Below, piece after piece: positions 10,384 through 17,900 of a stretch of DNA of 64,000 bases. How positions within the stretch are numbered: position 1 is the stretch's first letter; every line of letters begins with the position of its first letter. This DNA comes from Paenibacillus sp. YYML68 (lineage in GTDB: Bacteria; Bacillota; Bacilli; Paenibacillales; NBRC-103111): positions 3,636,501 through 3,700,500 of the forward strand of contig NZ_BQYI01000001.1 of assembly GCF_027923405.1 (NCBI RefSeq), read 5' to 3'. The notes beneath the pieces were generated by a model that did not search any database, was not told the origin of the DNA, and worked only from the letters and a program-made list of their open reading frames with translations. A program made the position numbers and the translations under genes.

Positions 10384-10452
10384 AATGTAAAAGAAACTTG
10401 ACATTCTATATGGTTTACTTTACATTGTATATAGTAATCTTTACATTACATG
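10384..10452 (+). promoter_or_regulatory. Promoter with repeated TTTAC/GTAAA elements before the XRE unit
   Basis: TTGACA (10398-10403) and TACATT (10421-10426) are spaced by 17 bases. The surrounding stretch is full of GTAAA and TTTAC half-sites (GTAAAAG, TTTACTTTACAT, CTTTACATTACATG), some in inverted orientation. Such an arrangement is typical of an operator for the small XRE regulator encoded two genes downstream. The regulator assignment is inference. Confidence 0.55.
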
Positions 10453-10471
10453 CAGGAGGTGGTAGGTAAGC

Positions 10472-10903
10472 ATGACCTATCAGGAGAAAAAAAGCATTGT
10501 TTCGTTAGTGAGCTCCATTTTTATTTTCATTACTTACTGCATGATCAAGTACAGACAATTTCCCGAAGGTGAACCACTTGAATATTGGGGATCGTTTGTG
10601 CTTGTGCTGACTGTTGTTTCGATCGGTGCGCATATTGTCATCAGCATCGTGTTTACTATCTTTTTTCGAGTCACAACAGGGGAGAAGGAACCCCATTTTG
10701 CAGATGAGATGGATAAACATATTGAATTAAAAGCTTTTCGAAATTCTTTCTTTATTTTTATTCTTGGTTTTCTCATTTCGATGGGTTCGCTTGTTATGCA
10801 GGAAAATATCAATTTGATGTTCATGATTCTTATCGTTTCTGGATTCATCTCTGACATAGCAGGCTCTTTATCCAGACTTTATCACTACAGGAGTGGAGTT
10901 TAA
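10472..10903 (+). CDS. Four-helix membrane protein of unknown function
   Basis: A 143-residue integral membrane protein with four hydrophobic segments at about 8-25, 40-65, 88-105 and 112-130. A charged stretch ([21 protein letters not shown]) connects the second and third. GCAGGAGGTGG precedes the ATG. Small membrane proteins of this layout often sit just upstream of a short XRE regulator and are co-transcribed with it, as here: the regulator start is one base past this stop codon. I do not recognise a specific family or activity; its partner is probably the regulator or the next membrane protein. AT-rich codon use sets this three-gene unit apart from the surrounding GC-rich genes. Confidence 0.75.
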   Translation: MTYQEKKSIVSLVSSIFIFITYCMIKYRQFPEGEPLEYWGSFVLVLTVVSIGAHIVISIVFTIFFRVTTGEKEPHFADEMDKHIELKAFRNSFFIFILGFLISMGSLVMQENINLMFMILIVSGFISDIAGSLSRLYHYRSGV

Positions 10904-10904
10904 T

Positions 10905-11135
10905 ATGAGCAAGATACTTGTTGGCAACCACATCCGAACATTGCGATTTAATCACAACGAAATGACACAACAGCAATTGGCCGACAAGGTAGGTGTAACA
11001 AGACAAACCATTTTGGCGCTAGAGAAGGGGAACTACTCTCCTTCATTAGAACTGGCTTTTCGCATTGCCCATGCATTTAATTTATCGATAGAAGAGGTTT
11101 TCTACTATGGGAGTCATAACGAGGAGGAGAGTTAA
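10905..11135 (+). CDS. Small XRE-family helix-turn-helix regulator
   Basis: A 76-residue DNA-binding protein made almost entirely of one Cro/CI-type [20 protein letters not shown] is the helix-turn-helix and [19 protein letters not shown] the following helices. It belongs to the short regulators that start with a stretch like NHIRTLR and end in an acidic tail (HNEEES). I chose ATG 10905, six bases after GGAG, rather than the GTG at 10893, which overlaps the upstream stop. The next gene starts two bases after the stop codon. It probably represses its own promoter at 10398-10426, where repeated TTTAC elements lie. Confidence 0.88.
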   Translation: MSKILVGNHIRTLRFNHNEMTQQQLADKVGVTRQTILALEKGNYSPSLELAFRIAHAFNLSIEEVFYYGSHNEEES

Positions 11136-11136
11136 T

Positions 11137-11820
11137 ATGTTTTCCATTCGAGCAACGTCTACAATTACAGGAGTTTTATTTTTGCTTGCTGCTGTTTCCG
11201 CTATTTTGGGGCTTCTTCTATACGATCCTGTACTGAACAACCCGAACTACCTCATAGATGGCGTGAAGTATAAGGACCAAATCGTTCTCGGAGCTCTATT
11301 CGAACTGATTTTGGTTGTTTCAGCAATAGGTACTGCGTCTACGATGTTTCCTGTTCTACAAAAGTACAATGTGACGATCGCTCTTTGGCATCTTTGTTTT
11401 CGATTTATGGAAGCAGTCGTCATTATTATAGGCATTGTTAGCGTCCTGTCTTTACTTTCGCTGAGTCAGCACTTAACGAGCTCACCATCTGTGGATGTCG
11501 CTTCTATAGAAGCAACTGGAGCGATGCTAAAAGGAGCTCATGACTGGACATTTATGCTCGGACCCAATTTCTTTCTTGGCATCAACACATTCATGTACAG
11601 CTATCTATTTTACAAAACGAAGATTGTCCCTCGCTCCATCTCCATCTTAGGTTTAATTGGATCTATTTCCATTTTCATAGCATCATTGCTTGAAATGTTT
11701 GGGGTTATTTCACAGCTTTCGGTTTGGGGCGGACTATTAGCCTTACCCGTATTCGCGACTGAGATGATACTCGCAGTTTGGTTAATCGTTAGAGGGTTCA
11801 GAGTTACAAAAGAGGGATAA
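11137..11820 (+). CDS. DUF4386-family membrane protein
   Basis: A 227-residue integral membrane protein with about six transmembrane helices. It has the layout of the DUF4386 family: a first helix followed by an extracytoplasmic loop with LLYDPVLNNPNYL, the segment GALFELILVVSAIGTASTMFPVL, then HDWTFMLGPNFFLGIN. The ATG at 11137 follows GAGGAGGAG and comes one base after the stop codon of the regulator gene, so the two genes are co-translated. The biochemical role of DUF4386 proteins is unknown to me; genomic pairing with small XRE regulators suggests a regulated membrane function. The unit is AT-rich compared with its neighbours and may be horizontally acquired. Confidence 0.82.
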   Translation: MFSIRATSTITGVLFLLAAVSAILGLLLYDPVLNNPNYLIDGVKYKDQIVLGALFELILVVSAIGTASTMFPVLQKYNVTIALWHLCFRFMEAVVIIIGIVSVLSLLSLSQHLTSSPSVDVASIEATGAMLKGAHDWTFMLGPNFFLGINTFMYSYLFYKTKIVPRSISILGLIGSISIFIASLLEMFGVISQLSVWGGLLALPVFATEMILAVWLIVRGFRVTKEG

Positions 11821-11848
11821 CAAGCTTAGGCCTAGCCCCCCCTCCGTT

Positions 11849-11893
11849 AAAACAATAAAGAAGAGCAGGCTATCTTCAGCATAGCTTGCTCTT
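11849..11893 (-). terminator. Terminator between the DUF4386 and sulfatase genes
   Basis: AAGAGCA...TGCTCTT stem with inner GGCTAT/ATAGC pairing. On the minus strand it is followed by CTTTATTGTTTT, so it mainly ends sulfatase transcription; it may also slow transcription from the left. Confidence 0.7.
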
Positions 11894-11904
11894 GCTCGTT
11901 AAAT

Positions 11905-13362
11905 CTAGCTCTGCTTCTTCCAATCGTTATAGAATACATTCTGCCCAGCTCCGACCAATCCGCCCTGCCCCTTACCGGTAACAGGCTCCTTCGTACCATC
12001 CTTCTGCGGATCGGTGTGACGAAGAAACCATTCGGATAATGATCTCCGCATCTCTGCCACCTTCTCTTGCAGCTCAGGAGCATCGATCAGATTATGTGTC
12101 TCGCCGGGGTCAAGCGCTAGATGGTACAGCTCATGCGGACCGTACGGATACCGGTGGACATACTTCCATTCGCGATTACGAATCATTCGAACGGGTCCGT
12201 ATTCGTCGCACACGACCACTTGCTCACTACCTGCCAGTCTCTCTCCCCGCAGCAGCGGTGCAAAGCTGGTCCCCGGAGCGGAAGCTTCCATCCTGTGACC
12301 AATCCCCACATAATCAAGCAATGTCGGCATCACATCATAATGGCTCAATAGCTCGTCACTTACGATACCCTCCGGCACGGTGCCGGGGCGACTCACAAGG
12401 AAGGGAACCTTCACCGACGTATCGTACATATTCTGGGGGAATGTTCCGTTACCCTTGCCCCAGATTCCGTGATGCCCCGTATTCATCCCATTATCGCTTG
12501 TAAAAATGACGAGCGTATGGTCTCGAAGTCCCTGCTTCTCCAGTGCATCCATAAGTCGACCAACATCCTCGTCCATTGCGGTAATGGCGGCACAGTAACC
12601 CTTGAGCAGCTCGCGCCTTGCCTCTCCGGTTCCGAAGCTGCACGAATTGATTTGATCAGGATGAATCGGCTCATCGGGAAAATGCTCGAACTTACAATCC
12701 TCATACATACGAAAATACGGTGCAGGATGCTGATTACGTTCCCACGGCGTATGCGGTGCCGTATAGTGAACACTTAAGTAGAACGGCCTCCCGTCCGATG
12801 CTCGTTCATGTACAAATTGCAGCGCATCCTCTGTAATGACGTTCGTAACATACCGATCCTCCGTTACGATATCCCCATTCCTCACAAAGTCCGCCTCATA
12901 ATAGCCGCACCCGCCGCGCCCGAGAGCAGACCAATGGGAGAATCCTTTGCTCGGTCGGAAGTTATCACCCAAGTGCCACTTGCCGCTCAGACCGCATACA
13001 TACCCGTTGTCCGCCAGCACCTCAGGGAAGGTAAGCTGTCCTGCCAAATAGTCAATGGCTCTGTCCTCCTCGGCATATGCCTTGAGGTCGCGCATCGAAT
13101 CAGGCAGAAGCTCCCGATCGATATTGCCAGACCGTATCCAATCATGAACCCCATGCCGGGATGGCATATTCCCTGTCCATATAGATGCGCGTGCCGGCGA
13201 ACAGACCGGGGATGCGCAGAAGAAGTTGGTGAACCGGATGCCTCTGTCTGCCAACCGGTCCAGATGAGGCGTATGTATATCCCGATTACCCGCACAGCCC
13301 ATCGCCCATGCTCCTTGATCATCCGTCAGAATGAACACAATATTCGGCTTCCTGTTCGACAC
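11905..13362 (-). CDS. Type I (formylglycine) sulfatase
   Basis: Sulfatase of 485 residues that would remove sulfate esters from a glycan. The active-site signature CSPAR (Cys54) is the Cys-type substrate of a formylglycine-generating enzyme. Metal ligands are visible at Asp14-Asp15 near the N-terminus and in FTSDNGMNTGHHG. No signal peptide is present, so it should act in the cytosol on imported oligosaccharides. The start is GTG at 13362, immediately after the TAG of the upstream glycosidase, whose last codons carry the GGAGGAGGAG ribosome site; the two are translationally coupled. Next to agarase genes, a sulfated galactose or porphyran oligosaccharide is the likely substrate, but position specificity cannot be read from the sequence. 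Confidence 0.93.
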   Translation of the reverse strand: MSNRKPNIVFILTDDQGAWAMGCAGNRDIHTPHLDRLADRGIRFTNFFCASPVCSPARASIWTGNMPSRHGVHDWIRSGNIDRELLPDSMRDLKAYAEEDRAIDYLAGQLTFPEVLADNGYVCGLSGKWHLGDNFRPSKGFSHWSALGRGGCGYYEADFVRNGDIVTEDRYVTNVITEDALQFVHERASDGRPFYLSVHYTAPHTPWERNQHPAPYFRMYEDCKFEHFPDEPIHPDQINSCSFGTGEARRELLKGYCAAITAMDEDVGRLMDALEKQGLRDHTLVIFTSDNGMNTGHHGIWGKGNGTFPQNMYDTSVKVPFLVSRPGTVPEGIVSDELLSHYDVMPTLLDYVGIGHRMEASAPGTSFAPLLRGERLAGSEQVVVCDEYGPVRMIRNREWKYVHRYPYGPHELYHLALDPGETHNLIDAPELQEKVAEMRRSLSEWFLRHTDPQKDGTKEPVTGKGQGGLVGAGQNVFYNDWKKQS

Positions 13363-14313
13363 CTATCTCTCCTCCTCCACAATCTTCAATATGGCCCCAC
13401 TAGATGTCCCATACCTCCCTCCCATCAGCGCAAGAAAGAGATAAGCCGGCTTCCCGTCCCGTACCAGCACTTGAGGACGTTCGAATCGCTCGATCGGTCC
13501 AGCGAAGTAACGATTGCTCGCATGATACCCTAGCATGGGGCTGGACCAGTGAATGCCGTCCTCCGACCGCAAGTACAATCCAGTTCGATCTGAGATCACT
13601 CCCATATCGCGCATCACCATATGATACTGCCCGTCCTCGATAAATACATAAGCATCCTCAACCTGAGACCCACATGAGGAGAAATCGACGATCGGATTGT
13701 ACGCCACCCTCGTATACGGACCTTCAATGTGGTCCGCGATCGCGAGCCCCATTTTTCGCATATGGTCATTGTACGTGTCCCACGCCTTGTAATACAACCA
13801 GAATTGCCCGTTCGGATGAAGCAGCAGCGCTGGATTCGTCGTCAAATAGCTGTCCCAATCCGTTCGCACCGGACTCACATCGAGAATCGGTTCATCCCCG
13901 ACCCTCTCCCAGGGCCCCTCTATCGTATCGGCCATAGCCAGTCCAATGCGCTGAGTGGCAGCGGTTCCGTCACGATTGCCTATATATAGCATCGCATAGC
14001 GGCCCCCAACCTGATGCACCGTTGGATTATGAATCGTAGCCGCATCCCAATGCCGACCTCCCCTGCCCTTCAGCACTGTACCGGTCACTTCATACGGGCC
14101 TTCGGGATGCTCCGCAACCGCGTGGGCGATCTCACTATGGGTCAGCCATCCATCATGCTCCGTCGCAAGTGGCCACCGGGAGAAGAACACATGTATCTTC
14201 CCATCCGGAGTCTCGATCGGGGAGCAGCACCATACGTGCCACCCTTCGAGCTCCAGTATTCGCCCAACGGACTGTAGCCGGTTGCAGAAGGATGATGGTT
14301 CATAATGGTCCAT
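13363..14313 (-). CDS. Beta-propeller glycoside hydrolase (GH43/GH117-like)
   Basis: A 316-residue protein with the repeated pattern of a five-bladed propeller glycosidase: blades carry motifs such as SEIAHAVAEHPEGPYE, GLAMADTIEGPWERVGD and GLAIADHIEGPYTRV, and HNPTVHQVGGRYAMLYIGN and NPALLLHPNGQFWLYYKA form strand pairs. The opening GWHVWCCSPIETPDGKIHVFFSRWP is like proteins annotated near GH43 and GH117 in marine galactan loci. No signal peptide, so it is intracellular. ATG 14313 has AAGGAG eight bases upstream. It is coupled to the sulfatase gene, suggesting both act on the same short sulfated galactan oligosaccharide, perhaps removing a terminal anhydrogalactose or galactose. The exact family and substrate are uncertain. 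Confidence 0.75.
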   Translation of the reverse strand: MDHYEPSSFCNRLQSVGRILELEGWHVWCCSPIETPDGKIHVFFSRWPLATEHDGWLTHSEIAHAVAEHPEGPYEVTGTVLKGRGGRHWDAATIHNPTVHQVGGRYAMLYIGNRDGTAATQRIGLAMADTIEGPWERVGDEPILDVSPVRTDWDSYLTTNPALLLHPNGQFWLYYKAWDTYNDHMRKMGLAIADHIEGPYTRVAYNPIVDFSSCGSQVEDAYVFIEDGQYHMVMRDMGVISDRTGLYLRSEDGIHWSSPMLGYHASNRYFAGPIERFERPQVLVRDGKPAYLFLALMGGRYGTSSGAILKIVEEER

Positions 14314-14392
14314 GCCTCAGACTCCTTCCCGTCTCTGTTAAGCTATTGATGTCGTGTTGCTAGCTCCACCATATAACAGATACGCTTGGAAC

Positions 14393-14477
14393 GCATTATG
14401 CAATCAACGCAGCAGTATTCATTTCGCTGAGAATGCATTATGCAATCGATGCAGGCAGTATTCATTTCGCTGAGAAC
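14393..14477. repeat. Two 42-bp direct repeats upstream of the glycosidase-sulfatase operon
   Basis: Two consecutive copies begin at 14393 and 14435. Each starts with the dyad GCATTATGC, continues AATC..., and ends CAGTATTCATTTCGCTGAGAA. The 42-bp period equals four helical turns, so two proteins could bind the same face. They lie 80-165 bp upstream of ATG 14313 and are candidate activator sites. Confidence 0.7.
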
Positions 14478-14585
14478 GCTCTGAATTGCCCGTCTATACG
14501 GTTATACAGACAAATTGTCACACACAGATTGGGTGCCCCGGCGCATACACTGTGATTCAGCATACACTGCAATTCGTCATAATTC

Positions 14586-14618
14586 GATAATAATTTACAT
14601 TATATGTAAATTATTATC
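14586..14618. repeat. Perfect 33-bp AT-rich palindrome
   Basis: 15-base arms (GATAATAATTTACAT and its complement) around a 3-base centre TAT. There is no T-run on either side and no gene overlaps it, so an operator or cruciform-forming site is more likely than a terminator. The GATAAT ends recall metal-regulator boxes, but the core does not match a Fur consensus. Confidence 0.75.
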
Positions 14619-14737
14619 CGATACTTAGTCTACGGATTAATCATTTACGCTATGACCGGAAGCTCGGTTATCCCAAGCTCACCGCGCTGCCGTTGGGGCT
14701 CGCCTACTCATTGGAGACCATCCGGTAGGGCTGATCA

Positions 14738-14792
14738 GCTTCTGCTATGACCTCACCTGCAAGGAGCCGCCTGGCGAGTTCATAGCAGAAGC
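14738..14792. repeat. 13-bp inverted repeat in a gene-free GC-rich stretch
   Basis: GCTTCTGCTATGA at 14738-14750 pairs with its exact complement at 14780-14792 around a 29-base loop. Apart from this repeat I see only the SLH-gene terminator in 14630-14975; no credible gene is present in either strand. Confidence 0.55.
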
Positions 14793-14911
14793 GGTCGACC
14801 TAGCCCTTCGTCGCCGCCGCCAAGCGCAAGCGCGGCAACATCTGCTCGGTAGAGCGCCCCTACTTGCTGCGACCAGGCGAGCGGGTGTGTACTTGCTTGC
14901 CGTAGCGCAAG

Positions 14912-14967
14912 ACAAAAAACAAGGGCCTGCTGTCACCGCTCCATCGCGGTAATAGCAAGGCCCTTGC
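14912..14967 (-). terminator. Rho-independent terminator after the SLH adhesin gene
   Basis: Minus-strand stem AAGGGCCTTGCTATTACCGC / GCGGTGACAGCAGGCCCTT followed by GTTTTTTGTC. It closes the MBOAT-SGNH-SLH operon. Confidence 0.85.
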
Positions 14968-14975
14968 TTATGGTA

Positions 14976-17900
14976 TTAAATCAGCTCTGACTTCTGCAGC
15001 AGTCGCTGTACGATCGCCGCGACCTCAGCTCGAGTCATCGTTGCCTGCGGAGCCAACTCTGTGCTGCTGCGTCCGGAGACAAGCCCTGCCTGCAAGCAAT
15101 CGGCAATGGCTGCGAGCGCCCAAGCCGATGCAGACTCGCTATCAGCGTACGGCTTCAGAAGGTCATCCGCCGTCTTCGTGCCAAGCTTGGACTGCAGCTT
15201 CGTCATGCTCATCGCCTTCGCCAGCATCGTCATCGCTTGCTCGCGTGTTACCAAGTCTGCCGGACGGAAGGTGCCGTCCTCATAGCCGCTGATCAATCCC
15301 GAGCTATGAGCCGTCTTCACCGCGCTGTGGAACCAGTCACTGTCGGCCACGTCCGTGAACGGAGCTGAGCCGGTCTCGAGCTTCAAGCCGAGGCTCCGCA
15401 CCAGAATGGCTGCCAGCTCTGCACGTGTAATGGACTGATCTGGCGCGAACGCACCTTCACTTACGCCATTGATCACGAGTCGGGAGCCCATGTCATTGAC
15501 CGCGGACTTCGCCCAGTGCTTCTCTACGTCACTGAACTGCTTCGGATTCCAGATCACGGAGTACGTGCTGTTCGAGAAGCTGTTCACGACAGCGTAGTAT
15601 GCTCCATCCACCTTCGTAACCTTCGTCGGCACATGACGCACCGTTCCATCTGCTTCTACCACAATACTTGTTGTTACCTTCGCTGGATCTACGCCCTGCG
15701 GCAACACAATGGAGCGCTCCACGTAGCTATTGAATGTATCAACCTCTATAGACTGGTTGCCTACAACGCCGCGCACATGGAAGTCAACAGGAGGAGCTAC
15801 AAGGGTGAACGGTCCCTCCGCTGCTGATTGTTCTACCCGCTTCGTTGTCGTTGCGGGAGAGGCTGCAATCTCAATCTGGATCTTGATGTCCTGCAGAGCA
15901 AGTGTACGACCTAACTTCTGGGACAAGGAGTTAATGTTAATCTGCTGAGCAGGAAGCTTATACGTCGCATGGCTCGTCTTCAGCTCTACAACCGCCTGCT
16001 TCTGCTCCAACGCCTTCACCGTCTGGCCGTTCAGCTCGCCGATTGTGACATCGGACTTCTCCAGCACGGGAATCGTAATGACGGCCTGCTGTCCTTCAGC
16101 GGCGAGTCGGTCCTCCAGCTTCTTCTGGTCAAGCACAACCGTCGTAACCACTTGATCCTTTTGCTTCGTCGTCGTCATGATCCCTGCCGACTCTTCCTTG
16201 CCGTTGACCAGCACCTTCGCTACAGTCGCTTCATTCTTCTCTGGAGCCGTAATAGGTGCCGGGCCTGATGAAACATATTCGTCCAGCAGGACGGTGTTCG
16301 AGGCTAGCGACCCACTGCTCGTTCCCTCACTGTTCAACGCCTTGACAGTAAAGGTATACGTACCGTATGGCAAATCTGTCAACGTGAGCGGACTTGCGGC
16401 TCCGGTCACTTCCTTATTCCCTGGTGATGCCGTCACTACATAGCTCGTGATCGCACTTCCTCCGTCACCTGCCGGCGTGAAGGAGATGGTTACACTTCTC
16501 TCCCCTGCGCGTACAGCGCTGACCCCTGTCGGAGCGGCCGGAACGGTTTTCGGCGTCGCGCTTACCTGATTCGATAACCCGCTCTCACCGCCCGGGTTGA
16601 CCGCTGTCACGACGAAGTAATAGGTTGTACCGTTCGTCAAGCCAGATACGGTAGCCGAGTACACCGATGCTCCGACGGTAAGTGCCTGAGTCCCGTATGT
16701 AGCGGAGCTCACGCTGGTGTATATCGCATATCCCGTTGATCCTGCGACGGGACTCCAAGTGAGCGATACCTCGGCATCGCCATGAACTGCCGTCTGCAGC
16801 ACAGGCGCACCAGGTGCAGGCACCTGCGGCGTGGCGCTCAGCTCGTTAGATAGATTGCTGGAGCCCGCGGCGTGATTCGCTACAATGCTATAGTAATACG
16901 TCGTTCCGTTCGTTAAGCCCGTCGCTTGATACATATACACACTGCCGCTCACGGTTGCGGTTGGGAGCAGTGGAAGCTGTCCGGAGACTGTGCTTTGGTA
17001 AATATCATAGCTGGTAGCATGAGCCACTGGATTCCAGCTAAACGTTACGACCGTATCTCCCGAGTTGATCGATTGCAAGGATGGCAGCAACAGAGGGAGA
17101 ACCGTCCACTTAACATACAGTGTTGTAGTGCCGAGTATCGGCATCGTCGTGAACTGATGCGGTATGGTCAAGGACGAATCCGTATACCAGCCATCGAAGC
17201 TATAGCCTGCCTTCACAGGGGCCGTTGGCATCATAGCATACGCATTATGCGTCACCGTCTGACTCGCTACCGCCGAGCCGCCTTGCGAGTCGAAGCTGAC
17301 CGTGTAGCTGTTCAACGTCCACTTCGCGTACAGCGTCGACACGCCCAGAATCGCTGTAGTCGAGAACTGGTGCGGTGTGGTCAAGGACGAATCCGTATAC
17401 CAACCATCGAAGCTGTACCCTGCCTTCACAGGGGGCGTTGGCATCGTCGCATACCCGCCATGCGACACCGTCTGACTCGCTACTGCCGAGCCGCCTTGTG
17501 AGTCGAAGCTGACCGCGTAGCTGTTCAGCGTCCACTTCGCGTACAGCGTCGACACGCCCAGGATCGTCGTAGTCGAGAACTGGTGCGGTGTGGTCAAGGA
17601 CGAATCCGTATACCAACCGTCGAAGCTATAGCCTGCCTTCACAGGGGCTGCTGGCATCGTCGCATACCCACCATGCATCACCGTCTGACTCGCTACCGCC
17701 GAGCCGCCTTGCGAATCGAAGCTCACCGTGTAGCTGTTCAGCGTCCACTTGGCGTACAGCGTCGACACACCCAGGATCGTTGTAGTCGAGAACTGATGCG
17801 ATGTGGTCAAGGACGAATCCGTATACCAACCGTCGAAGCTATAGCCTGCCTTCACAGGGGCTGCTGGCATCGTCGCATACCCGCCATGCGTCACCGTCTG

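Noticed and set aside
14586-14618. Fur box
   Set aside because: Only the outer GATAAT/ATTATC ends match; the core TTTACAT-TAT-ATGTAAA does not fit the 19-bp Fur consensus.
14745-14936. Small minus-strand gene between the terminator and the inverted repeat
   Set aside because: Composition is Arg/Ala/Ser-rich shadow-like, it overlaps the SLH terminator and has no ribosome site.
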